Virus record (IMG/VR): IMGVR_UViG_3300047476_000372
Location: 1-60,313 of that record
Strand: one strand, 5' to 3'
From: a virus
DNA: 60,313 nt
Part shown: one piece after another, positions 22,927 to 30,212 of the stretch
Position numbering within the stretch: position 1 is the first letter of the stretch
Layout: each line of letters opens with the position of its first letter
Notes under the pieces: generated by a model
The model's input: only the letters and a program-made list of their open reading frames with translations
The model's database searches: none
What the model was told of the DNA's origin: nothing
Translations under genes and position numbers: made by a program

Positions 22927-23133
22927 TCAATCTTCAATGATTCTGATGTAGCAATTGACAGCATCGAAGTCATCGTTATTGATTAGATTCTCAAATGATG
23001 TAGGTGAATATACTTCTCCATACTTTGCCGATATGGTCATGAATTCATAGTTTGGCATGCTTCCAAAGTCTAGGCTAGCATCGTCTTCATCTAGTAGTCT
23101 AAGGTTGATAACGTAGAATTTTAAGTTGCTCAT
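22927..23133 (-). CDS. Hypothetical acidic protein, 68 aa
   Basis: Start taken at MSNLKFYVINLRLL, which makes an ATGA overlap with the upstream microprotein. Acidic alpha/beta sequence, familiar from Bacteroidetes phages but without known function. Confidence 0.65.
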   Translation of the reverse strand: MSNLKFYVINLRLLDEDDASLDFGSMPNYEFMTISAKYGEVYSPTSFENLINNDDFDAVNCYIRIIED

Positions 23134-23216
23134 TTTCTTTGTTTTATATGTAAGTATATGATGATTGTAAGAAGGGCTGCCCAATATATGGACAGCCACA
23201 TAGTTATCTTATGCAT
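23130..23216 (-). CDS. Membrane microprotein, 28 aa
   Basis: A single hydrophobic helix (about 5-22) with His and Lys at the ends. It fits exactly between its neighbours: it starts two bases after the upstream stop and ends in an ATGA overlap with the next gene. Role unknown. Confidence 0.55.
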   Translation of the reverse strand: MHKITMWLSIYWAALLTIIIYLHIKQRK

Positions 23217-23217
23217 A

Positions 23218-23388
23218 CTATATGGTTTGTTCCTTATAGTATTCTGCAATATCTACAATCCGGTAGATTAGTTCCTCCTCTGATTCCTTTGCCAGCTTTA
23301 CCAAGTCCTGCTCAGTCTCGAACTCATCACCGGATAGTTCAAGTATTGCGTCAATAAGATGTTCTCTGATAGATTTTTTCTTTGCCAT
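23218..23388 (-). CDS. Hypothetical acidic protein, 56 aa
   Basis: MAKKKSIREHLIDAIL and a Glu-rich helical remainder. It fills the gap between two longer genes with proper spacing and an A-rich leader. Function unknown. Confidence 0.6.
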   Translation of the reverse strand: MAKKKSIREHLIDAILELSGDEFETEQDLVKLAKESEEELIYRIVDIAEYYKEQTI

Positions 23389-23391
23389 AGT

Positions 23392-23637
23392 TTATTTGTT
23401 TATGTGTTTGATGCCAAGACTTTCTCTATGCCTTGTGAATTTTTTGATGATGTCTGCATGGTTGTCTTTGAAGAATGTCTCAATACATTCGTAAAGTCCT
23501 GTGTTTGGATTGTTATGAGAGCTATTATTAAACTTCTCATATAGCTCCTTAAGGTCTTCAAATAGCGCATCGTAGTAGTAGTCTATACCAACCATTGCGT
23601 CGTATAGTTTGCAGAATAGGAAGAAGTCGTAGTTCAT
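23392..23637 (-). CDS. Hypothetical protein, 81 aa
   Basis: Aromatic-rich N-terminal half (many Phe and Tyr) and an Asn/His-rich middle. The start overlaps the upstream stop by four bases. No family recognised. Confidence 0.6.
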   Translation of the reverse strand: MNYDFFLFCKLYDAMVGIDYYYDALFEDLKELYEKFNNSSHNNPNTGLYECIETFFKDNHADIIKKFTRHRESLGIKHINK

Positions 23638-23867
23638 ATGTTTAGTTTTAGCTGTACTCTATTTGATTTTTTCTTGTATACCTGTATGACACTATAACCT
23701 TGCTCAACCTTAGCTTTAGTCAGCCATTTGGATTCTATAAGTTCATCTAGGGCTGTAGTAAGTTCATCTTGTGAGCATGGTATCAGCATAAGTAGTCCTT
23801 CTAATGAAGACTGCCTATGGTTTGTGAGTATACGCTTTATCTCGTTTGTTATTTGCTCTTTTTCCAT
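23634..23867 (-). CDS. Small winged-helix-like protein, 77 aa
   Basis: The succession SSLEGLLMLIPCSQ, DELTTALDELIESKWL and a basic beta hairpin fits a winged helix-turn-helix. Possible transcription regulator of the early block, but the assignment rests on pattern alone. Confidence 0.55.
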   Translation of the reverse strand: MEKEQITNEIKRILTNHRQSSLEGLLMLIPCSQDELTTALDELIESKWLTKAKVEQGYSVIQVYKKKSNRVQLKLNI

Positions 23868-23871
23868 ATGA

Positions 23872-24078
23872 TTAAACTACTTTAGTTCCGTTAATTAAGT
23901 CCATGTAGTAGTCGTACAGCTCATCGAACATCTTCTGAGCTTCGTCGGTGTACGTAGACTCTTCATCATCTTCTACATAGATTTGCATGTATTCTCCGTA
24001 GTTATCATTTAGCTCTTCCTCTGCAAGGATACAAGCTAACTCTACTGCATTGATTGTTACTTCGTGTTGATTATTCAT
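23872..24078 (-). CDS. Hypothetical very acidic protein, 68 aa
   Basis: Strongly acidic with many Glu, Asp and Tyr residues, which could mimic DNA charge. The leader is A-rich (AAAAAACAAAT before ATG). No family recognised. Confidence 0.6.
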   Translation of the reverse strand: MNNQHEVTINAVELACILAEEELNDNYGEYMQIYVEDDEESTYTDEAQKMFDELYDYYMDLINGTKVV

Positions 24079-24090
24079 GATATTTGTTTT

Positions 24091-24306
24091 TTATTGTTCA
24101 TAATCTGATGCGTCTGCCATAAGTACAATAGACTCTAATACGCTGTTTGTCTCTGCGTCGTATAGGTCATCTCCAACATAGGTGATTACCTCAATATCTG
24201 AGTCTGAGTCAGTTCTGTAGTTAATGGTTACCTTCTCTAGGTCGTAGCCATCAATCTTTAACTCGTTAAGTAATTCGAATAACTTTTGTGCTGTTAATGG
24301 TTTCAT
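24091..24306 (-). CDS. Hypothetical acidic protein, 71 aa
   Basis: Acidic alpha/beta protein (TINYRTDSDSDIEVITYVGD). Second of two neighbouring acidic small proteins with alike leaders; possibly related duplicates, though similarity is low. Function unknown. Confidence 0.6.
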   Translation of the reverse strand: MKPLTAQKLFELLNELKIDGYDLEKVTINYRTDSDSDIEVITYVGDDLYDAETNSVLESIVLMADASDYEQ

Positions 24307-24316
24307 GATTTATTGT

Positions 24317-24709
24317 TTATTGATATTTTAATTTAAGTACCCTATGCCCATAGAATCCGTATTCATTCTTGCCCCTTCTATATTTTATATAGTTTGATAC
24401 TATGTTATTTACATCAGCTACTTTTACTACGTCTCCTCTAACTAGGTCACAATCTTCAAGGTCTTCTATATCAAGAACTACAACATCATCACCAACATTA
24501 AGTATGTTCCCCTCAACATCATTGCAGTGCTTGTTAGATGTCTCGTCAGACATAACTTCTATATTATGTTTCATCTTCCACTCTCTGACAATATAGTCAG
24601 CTTCTTCCATACAATTCTGAAGGTCACCGATTTCTACATCGGGCTGTGATTTGAAATGTTCGTAGATAATTTTCTTCAGTGATTCTAGCTGTCCGTTGTA
24701 AAGCTTCAT
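24317..24709 (-). CDS. Hypothetical protein with SH3/KOW-like C-terminal half, 130 aa
   Basis: The first 55 residues are helical. The rest reads as a small beta-barrel (NILNVGDDVVVLD, RGDVVKVADV, then HRVLKLKY). Such barrels bind RNA, DNA or protein; the target is not evident. Confidence 0.6.
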   Translation of the reverse strand: MKLYNGQLESLKKIIYEHFKSQPDVEIGDLQNCMEEADYIVREWKMKHNIEVMSDETSNKHCNDVEGNILNVGDDVVVLDIEDLEDCDLVRGDVVKVADVNNIVSNYIKYRRGKNEYGFYGHRVLKLKYQ

Positions 24710-24721
24710 GGTATTTGTTTT

Positions 24722-25024
24722 TTATTTTAATGAATCTGCATACTGATTAAAAACTTCATCGCTCATAGAATGCACCTTCATACACTCCTCGTAGCTGCTG
24801 AAGTAGTAGGTATCATTGCCATGCTCAGTGGAATATCTATTTCTCATGAACACTATCCTATATTCTCCTTGATACATCATGTAGGACAGTTCTAGGCCAT
24901 CCATTACAATCCAAGATTGCATGTTTCCGAATCTTAATTCAGAAGCAGTATACTTTATTCTCTCGTGTGGGCATTGTTCGTAGTATACCTTGAACAACTC
25001 TTCCATTTGTGTTTCAGCGTACAT
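24722..25024 (-). CDS. Hypothetical protein, 100 aa
   Basis: Start taken at MYAETQMEEL after an A-rich leader. Mixed alpha/beta, rich in Tyr and Met. No motif recognised; part of the run of small early proteins. Confidence 0.6.
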   Translation of the reverse strand: MYAETQMEELFKVYYEQCPHERIKYTASELRFGNMQSWIVMDGLELSYMMYQGEYRIVFMRNRYSTEHGNDTYYFSSYEECMKVHSMSDEVFNQYADSLK

Positions 25025-25043
25025 GATATTTATTTTAGTGTTA

Positions 25044-25121
25044 TTAAATGATACCCCATGCGTGCAGGTTGAATAATACAATGGCTGAATAGAATATTAT
25101 GACAATTAGTGCTCGTTTCAT
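25044..25121 (-). CDS. Membrane microprotein, 25 aa
   Basis: MKRALIVIIFYSAIVLF and eight more residues: a positively charged start then a single membrane helix. It occupies the only gap between two genes, with an ATG context like its neighbours. Short, so only moderately certain. Confidence 0.4.
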   Translation of the reverse strand: MKRALIVIIFYSAIVLFNLHAWGII

Positions 25122-25177
25122 GATATTGGATTATAGGTAAAGAAAAGGGTGAGCGTTTGCCCACCCGATGATGATAG

Positions 25178-26125
25178 TTAACCGATTGATGCCATACTCA
25201 AGACACTAGCGAATGCATCGTTGTCTACATTCATTCCTGCACCAATATACTTAGACTCTATCCTGCCATTCTCACGTGTTGGTGCATGCATAACGTGTGA
25301 GGTATAGTGTGTTACGCCACTGAATAAACCCCACAATGTTTCCCCCTTCTGAGCCATCTCTCTAGAGATTGATGTAGTCAGCTCAGTAGCCTTCTCGATA
25401 GCTTGCCTGCTGTACGTATCCTCAGCCTTACTGCGTGGTGTGTTGATGTCAACACCCGTAACTTCTTTTACAATCCTAACAATGTTGCTAGAAGTAACAG
25501 CTACCTCAGATAGTCTGATGAACTGCTCGAAGATAGTTTGCTCCTGCTTTGTCACACCTTCAATCTCTCTGATGCTACGCTCTACCTTGTCATGGATAGA
25601 TGCTGTGTGTCTAGCTGTGTTTTGTAGCTTACCCTTAGCAGCGGCAAAGGTATTGGAACAGCAGATGGTAAAGTTAACAGCACCCCACTTGAGTGACGTA
25701 GTGCCATCGTGACCATTGATACCCGTCACGTAGCCTTTGACCTTTGTCTTGTTGAGTCCGATACCATTAATCTCGTTACCCGTAGATAGCTGTAAGTATA
25801 TCTTTCCACCACCATTGAACATGCCACCACTATGGATATCATATCCCGTCTTCTCAGAGATGCGTATCAACATCTCAGCGAGCTCAGAATTTTGGTATGG
25901 CGTATACCCATCCTTACATGTAGCGAACACCTGCTTGTTGTCATCTCTGACAATAGCCTTGAATGTAGTAGGAGTACCATCGGGCAGGTATAGTTCCTGC
26001 TTAGATACTGACCACCTTAAATCGAATCTATCTAGCAATGTAGCTACTGCTTCAGCGTTAGCGTTATCTGATAGCTGTAGTCCGTCGAATGCACCACCAA
26101 TGATGCTGTCTGCAAAGTTGTTCAT
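25178..26125 (-). CDS. DUF932 phage/plasmid-like protein
   Basis: 315 residues with the DUF932 (TIGR03299) pattern: a conserved N-terminal LDRFDLRWSVSK, YTPYQNSELAEM and WGAVNFTICCSNTFAAA. The family is widespread in phages and plasmids and strongly expressed early, but its biochemical role is not established. The C-terminal end (YIGAGMNVDNDAFASVL) matches the usual terminus, so it is full length. Confidence 0.82.
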   Translation of the reverse strand: MNNFADSIIGGAFDGLQLSDNANAEAVATLLDRFDLRWSVSKQELYLPDGTPTTFKAIVRDDNKQVFATCKDGYTPYQNSELAEMLIRISEKTGYDIHSGGMFNGGGKIYLQLSTGNEINGIGLNKTKVKGYVTGINGHDGTTSLKWGAVNFTICCSNTFAAAKGKLQNTARHTASIHDKVERSIREIEGVTKQEQTIFEQFIRLSEVAVTSSNIVRIVKEVTGVDINTPRSKAEDTYSRQAIEKATELTTSISREMAQKGETLWGLFSGVTHYTSHVMHAPTRENGRIESKYIGAGMNVDNDAFASVLSMASIG

Positions 26126-26129
26126 GATG

Positions 26130-26393
26130 TTATTGATTTATGTGTGAATAAAAGTTAACTGAATTCTGAAATGTACCTTTACCTTCCTTGAGCCAATCAC
26201 GTGAAGGTATGGTGTTACCATAATAGTCCTGATGTGGCCTCTTGGGTAGCATTATTGCACCAATCTCCAGCAGGTACATAGCTTCCCTGCCTACGCTACC
26301 TTCCATCATCCATGCTTGACCATTGTCTACTAGCTGTTGCATCGTGGAATATCCCATTTCACGTTGCATCTTTTTAATCTTGTTATAGTTCAT
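26130..26393 (-). CDS. Hypothetical protein, 87 aa
   Basis: Contains MQREMGYSTMQQLVDNGQAW and a C-terminal part with KRPHQDYYGNTIPSR. It directly precedes the DUF932 gene; I recall small proteins of this layout beside DUF932 genes, but no function is known. Confidence 0.62.
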   Translation of the reverse strand: MNYNKIKKMQREMGYSTMQQLVDNGQAWMMEGSVGREAMYLLEIGAIMLPKRPHQDYYGNTIPSRDWLKEGKGTFQNSVNFYSHINQ

Positions 26394-26396
26394 GTG

Positions 26397-26630
26397 TTAC
26401 TTGTTTTTCTTGTCATCGAATAAATCCCATATGTCTCCATATCCGAACTTAGGTTCTTTCAATACCTCAGCAGCTAACCAATGGATATCCTCAAACTTAA
26501 GGTCTGTTATCCATCTATTACTTTTCAGCTGATTCATTACTCGTAGTGTGGTATTTGGGTAGTCCATTACCTCTCTGAATAGCGCATCCCATACTTGATT
26601 GTTAGCTTTTTCTAGTAGACTTTTGTACAT
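26397..26630 (-). CDS. Hypothetical protein, 77 aa
   Basis: Helical, Trp-rich (five Trp) protein with a basic end. It ends three bases before the next gene's start. No family recognised. Confidence 0.6.
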   Translation of the reverse strand: MYKSLLEKANNQVWDALFREVMDYPNTTLRVMNQLKSNRWITDLKFEDIHWLAAEVLKEPKFGYGDIWDLFDDKKNK

Positions 26631-26631
26631 G

Positions 26632-26838
26632 TTATTGAAAATTTATTGGTTTGATTAGTGTTCCTAGTTCAGCAGACATCTCTGCACGTCTGCACATCTC
26701 TGCCCATCCTCTCTTGATTTCAAGGTAGGTTAGACCTAGCTGTTGTTGTATCCTTACATATCTATCGTAGGTAGACTCTACCTTAGATTCAATAGGTCTG
26801 AACTTAGACCTCACTGGCATTTGTTTACGCTGTCTCAT
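26632..26838 (-). CDS. Hypothetical basic protein, 68 aa
   Basis: Basic N-terminus (MRQRKQMPVRSKFR) followed by a helix YDRYVRIQQQLGLTYLEI; may bind nucleic acid. It follows the upstream gene by six bases. No family recognised. Confidence 0.6.
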   Translation of the reverse strand: MRQRKQMPVRSKFRPIESKVESTYDRYVRIQQQLGLTYLEIKRGWAEMCRRAEMSAELGTLIKPINFQ

Positions 26839-26844
26839 ATTGTG

Positions 26845-27072
26845 TTATATTTTTTCAATAAAAATGTATCCTATCCAACTATCGGTAAGGTTATCTAGCT
26901 CTTGGTCATTAACCATATCCATGAATTCTGACATGGGTATCAAGTATACCTTATCATGGAAATTAACTTTTTGAGTGAAATCTAGTAGTGATTCGTATAC
27001 GTTACCTTCAATATCTTCTAAGTCTTTTCTAGATATATGGTTTGTAGTAGCTGTTATTATAAATTGTTTCAT
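26845..27072 (-). CDS. Hypothetical protein, 75 aa
   Basis: Alpha/beta acidic protein (MKQFIITATTNHISRKDLED). Six-base spacing from the membrane protein upstream. Function unknown. Confidence 0.6.
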   Translation of the reverse strand: MKQFIITATTNHISRKDLEDIEGNVYESLLDFTQKVNFHDKVYLIPMSEFMDMVNDQELDNLTDSWIGYIFIEKI

Positions 27073-27078
27073 ATTGAT

Positions 27079-27300
27079 TTAGTTTTTCTCGTAGAAGTTA
27101 GAATCGAATGTATCATGGAATTGTATGCCTAGCATGATTACAATTGCCATACTACCAAAGGTTACGTATGCTAAGTTGTGACTGATAGTCTTGAACTCAC
27201 CACCATACAACCATACTATGGTAGGCAGTACAGCATAGGCAATAGCGAATAGGATGATGAACAGCAATGATAGGATGAATAGACGTAGTAACTTTTTCAT
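27079..27300 (-). CDS. Two-helix membrane protein, 73 aa
   Basis: A very hydrophobic N-terminal segment (about 5-32) and a second one (about 44-60) with a short polar end. It is the second gene of the leftward early block. It could alter the host membrane early, for example in superinfection exclusion, but nothing specific supports that. Confidence 0.62.
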   Translation of the reverse strand: MKKLLRLFILSLLFIILFAIAYAVLPTIVWLYGGEFKTISHNLAYVTFGSMAIVIMLGIQFHDTFDSNFYEKN

Positions 27301-27320
27301 GTGTTTAGTTTTTATGGTTA

Positions 27321-27566
27321 TTAGTTTACTTGTAGGTCAAATCTTTGGCAGGTCTCCATGAACTTGGCTTCCATGCCATTCTGAATGTAGACGTAGCCAA
27401 TAGCCTCAATCATCTTCTTTGAGGTAGTACGTGTGCTCAATCCCATAGCAGAGCAGAACATTCTCTTAGCTGTTATGTAGTTTCTAGTGGTGTGCATTCC
27501 GGTCTTGTAGTGCATAACTGAATCTAACAATAGCATGTGTAGTTGTAGTGCGTTAAAGTTTTGCAT
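27321..27566 (-). CDS. Hypothetical protein, 81 aa, first of the early block
   Basis: Helical protein with a Met-rich composition. It is the first coding region leftward from the gene-free divergent region, so its leader would include part of the GC-rich structured stretch if transcription starts at the minus-strand -7 box near 28835. Function unknown. Confidence 0.62.
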   Translation of the reverse strand: MQNFNALQLHMLLLDSVMHYKTGMHTTRNYITAKRMFCSAMGLSTRTTSKKMIEAIGYVYIQNGMEAKFMETCQRFDLQVN

Positions 27567-27569
27567 GTG

Positions 27570-28140
27570 TGTGTGTTTTAGTGTGCGACATGGGGAGGTG
27601 GTCGACCCTCAATCCTAGCGGGCTATATCCCATGCCGTAAAGAAGTTTGTTTCGCTTTTTAGCCTTCTTACCTATCGGAGGATGAACTTGTCGACTAGTT
27701 ACCTAGTCCGTCTCTACCCTCGTTCCGATTCCGGTGTGGCGCACGACCTCAAGCTATTTGCTATCGTCGGAAGAACTATGACTGCGAGGCTTCACCCTTG
27801 TCCGCAGAAATCTAACCCTCTCGGGCATCATTGCTGATGTTTTAACGTCATTGTAGGACGAATCCGTTTAGCGTGAGCTTAAGACTAGTGGATTACGCTT
27901 GAGGCACTGATTAGCATTGAAACCGGTCATTCGGTATGGTAACACCCAATTGCATCGGCTGTGCTGCTGTCCTCGTCTCGTGCATTTCTGAAGTTTGGTG
28001 GTCACCACGTGGTTGACATCTTGCGACGTGTACGTGGGATGCATTTCCCTGATTCAGTGTGAGACATCGTTTGAAAGAACTGCGTCATTGGTTGTTCGCC
28101 GTTGACATTGTAAAATTGCAAAGAACATTTCACAGTAAGT
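27570..28140. other. Gene-free GC-richer stretch, probable structured RNA
   Basis: No protein frame of note on either strand. Sampled lines are near 47-53% GC, clearly above flanking genes. Complementary arms include CATGGG/CCCATG (27589-27634), AAGAAG/CTTCTT (27640-27669), CTGCG/CGCAG (27782-27807), CCTCAAGC (27747-27754) with GCTTGAGG (27897-27904), AGCGT/ACGCT (27870-27899) and CCACG/CGTGG (28005-28037). A large ornate RNA or long early leader is the best reading; the strand is undecided. Confidence 0.5.
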
Positions 28141-28700
28141 GTTAAAGCTTAGTTAAACCCAAAAAGTTTTTTTTGCCACCCAGCGCAATATGGAACAGCG
28201 TGCGTGTATGCGTGTGTACATGTGCGTGTACATGCGTGCGTGCGTAAGCATACGAAGAAAAAAATAGAAAAATCACAATGAAATGTTAAATCGTATTTGA
28301 AAAGGCAAATTTCCTCAAGGTTGGCATATCTCGGAGTGGGTAAGGTGTTTGTATGTTTCAGAGGGAAATGGGCTAGAATCGCCTAAAAATGGCCTTAAAA
28401 TTGATTGATGAAAAATCGTAATGTGTTCTGTTAAAGTCTTGTTAATAAAGGGTTTACCATTTGGATATGTGCAATAATTGTATTACACGTGGGCAACTAG
28501 TATACCATGAAATATCCAGCGCAACAGGTAAGGTTAAAGAAATGTTAAAGGGTAAACTAGTGGGAAAGGGTATCCCTCACTTAACTACTTGACTACCAAT
28601 AAGTTACACTACTAATCTACTAATTCAATAGACTAGTTATCCACTTAGTGTTAACTTGTTAACTAGTTCACAATCAATCGTTAATGTTTTGTTAAAGTTT
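28141..28700. repeat. Iteron-like GTTAA repeats; candidate origin of replication
   Basis: Eleven GTTAA copies on one strand in about 560 bases. Four pairs have start-to-start spacing of exactly 11 bases (28141/28152, 28430/28441, 28533/28544, 28680/28691), plus a pair of GTTAAC sites 8 apart (28650/28658). Also present are several ACTAGT/AACTAG words and one DnaA-box-like TTATCCACT (28638-28646). The region is AT-rich and borders the RepL-like gene. Confidence 0.6.
28198..28246. repeat. 49-base alternating purine-pyrimidine tract
   Basis: Perfect alternation composed of GCGT, GTGT and GTACAT words; potentially Z-DNA-forming or easily unpaired under supercoiling. It lies within the candidate origin. 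Confidence 0.8.
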
Positions 28701-28831
28701 TCCCAGTTAGTAGGGTACTCGGTATAGGAATCGGACTTACCCATGCCCCATGCTATGCTTGTTATATGGTATAGTCCCCAAGCCAACTAGATATCTCACT
28801 ATATTTACCCCTAGCCGGGGACAGGCGTACA

Positions 28832-28839
28832 CAAATCTA
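28832..28839 (-). promoter_or_regulatory. -7 element TAGATTTG, minus strand
   Basis: The only TAnnTTTG on the minus strand in the divergent region; no TTG at the usual distance. It would drive a leader through the repeats and the structured stretch into the early block. Confidence 0.4.
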
Positions 28840-28930
28840 CTCCCTACATACAATAACAGTTAGAGTCAGATGGGAACTAGAGAAGTACCTCCCTTACGAT
28901 GCGCACTTTTCTTCAAACTCAATACAGTAT

Positions 28931-28938
28931 TAGCTTTG
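28931..28938 (+). promoter_or_regulatory. -7 element TAGCTTTG followed by alternative hairpins
   Basis: Downstream, TATGGAG (28941-28947) can pair with CTCCATA (28994-29000), or AGTAT (28948-28952) with either ATACT copy (28956-28960, 28966-28970). A possible switching leader for the RepL-like gene. Confidence 0.4.
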
Positions 28939-29068
28939 ATTATGGAGAGTATTAGATACTATATCATACTCCTTAATACGTATAAGAAGGAAACTCCATA
29001 ACTAATTGATAATCAATACTAGAATTATTTATACAACGATAAATTTTCCAGCGTGGTAGAAAATAGGC

Positions 29069-29076
29069 TATATTTG
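29069..29076 (+). promoter_or_regulatory. -7 element TATATTTG four bases before ATG
   Basis: Second, near-leaderless promoter candidate for the RepL-like gene. Confidence 0.55.
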
Positions 29077-29080
29077 GCAT

Positions 29081-29539
29081 ATGAAGAAATACGAAGAGTA
29101 CTTAAATAGCCCGTATAAGTTAACGGGTATAGAGGAGAGGTCTTTTATGACTAAGAGCGATGAAACGCTGATACTAGACCCTGAGACTGGTGAGTACTAC
29201 ACCATGAAAAAGGTAGCCAAAGATAAGACTGTTTTACATGATGAGCTAGTATACACTAAGCTGTTTCATGATAACTTTAGCCATTTGATGAGTCTATCTA
29301 ACCCAGCTCTTAGGATTATGCTATATGCTATGACTAATGTAAGACCTATACAACAAACAGTTATGTTAAATATACCAGACATTGCTATAGCATGTAATCT
29401 AGCTAATAGCACAGTCTATAACTGTATATATGAGCTACTAGACAGCAAAATGATATCTAAAAAGCTAGGCTCTAATATAGAATACTGGTTTGACCCTAAC
29501 GTATTCTTTAACGGTAATCGTTTGCGGATTTACAAATAG
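29081..29539 (+). CDS. RepL-like winged-helix replication protein
   Basis: 152 residues. The second half reads as a winged helix: LSNPALRIMLYAM, NIPDIAIACNLANSTVYNCI, then a wing ending YWFDPNVFFNGNR. The final motif is like the YWINP-FF-G-R ending of RepL-type plasmid initiators. It is the first rightward gene beside the iteron-like repeats, as expected for an initiator and its binding sites. RepL homology is by eye only; an early regulator is an alternative. Confidence 0.6.
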   Translation: MKKYEEYLNSPYKLTGIEERSFMTKSDETLILDPETGEYYTMKKVAKDKTVLHDELVYTKLFHDNFSHLMSLSNPALRIMLYAMTNVRPIQQTVMLNIPDIAIACNLANSTVYNCIYELLDSKMISKKLGSNIEYWFDPNVFFNGNRLRIYK

Positions 29540-29557
29540 GCTAGTCGCAAATAGTGG

Positions 29558-29565
29558 TATTTTTG
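29558..29565 (+). promoter_or_regulatory. -7 element TATTTTTG four bases before ATG
   Basis: In a 30-base gap; a near-leaderless start for the metallopeptidase gene. Confidence 0.5.
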
Positions 29566-29569
29566 CCAC

Positions 29570-30184
29570 ATGAAGTACGATATACCGCAGGAGTTTAAGC
29601 CATTTGTAGCTTTCGTAAAGAGGATGTGTAAAGTGAATAAGGTGGAGCTTATGCTATCCCCATCTAGGACTGTTGTAATAACAGATTCATTCTCTACAGA
29701 TTGTTCAGGATACTTTGATGATGTAGACAAGGTACTTGCTGTTGCCTGTGGTAAACCATTTGAACAGTGGATTGAAATACTCATTCACGAGTACTCACAC
29801 ATGGAACAGTGGCTACACGATGAGAGGTGGTCTAGCTGGACAGACTCCTGTGGAGAACTATGGGCATGGCTAGACAAGGAGAAGATTATGAATAATAGTC
29901 AACTTAAAGGTGTACTTGATGGTATGATAGAACTAGAGAGAGACTGTGAGGTTAGAGCTTTGAATACAATAGCTAAATGGAATCTACCAGTCAACAAGGC
30001 TAGATACAAACGCAAAGCTAATCTCTATCTGTACAGCTATAGACTTATGCCTAAACTTAGAAAGTTCCCTACAGGTATATACGATAATGAACATATAGTG
30101 TCTATGTGCCCATCACGTATGCTAAAAAAATACGATAAGGTTCCTGAGAATATAGAGAAAGCCATCCTAGATAGATACTTGTAA
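29570..30184 (+). CDS. Zinc metallopeptidase-like protein (HEYSH)
   Basis: Contains ILIHEYSHMEQW with HExxH at residues 73-77 and a downstream Glu-rich helix (LERDCE) that could give the third zinc ligand. No signal peptide, so it works in the cytoplasm or is packaged. Such small HExxH proteins occur in Bacteroidetes phages near the early/late border. Target unknown; it might cleave a host factor or a repressor. Confidence 0.7.
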   Translation: MKYDIPQEFKPFVAFVKRMCKVNKVELMLSPSRTVVITDSFSTDCSGYFDDVDKVLAVACGKPFEQWIEILIHEYSHMEQWLHDERWSSWTDSCGELWAWLDKEKIMNNSQLKGVLDGMIELERDCEVRALNTIAKWNLPVNKARYKRKANLYLYSYRLMPKLRKFPTGIYDNEHIVSMCPSRMLKKYDKVPENIEKAILDRYL

Positions 30185-30190
30185 TTTTAC

Positions 30191-30198
30191 TAAATTTG
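30191..30198 (+). promoter_or_regulatory. -7 element TAAATTTG
   Basis: 14 bases before the first of a run of small basic-protein genes. Confidence 0.5.
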
Positions 30199-30212
30199 TA
30201 AAAAAAAGATAT

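Noticed and set aside
28166-28174. Run of eight Ts as a terminator for the structured region
   Set aside because: No GC-containing hairpin precedes it on either strand.
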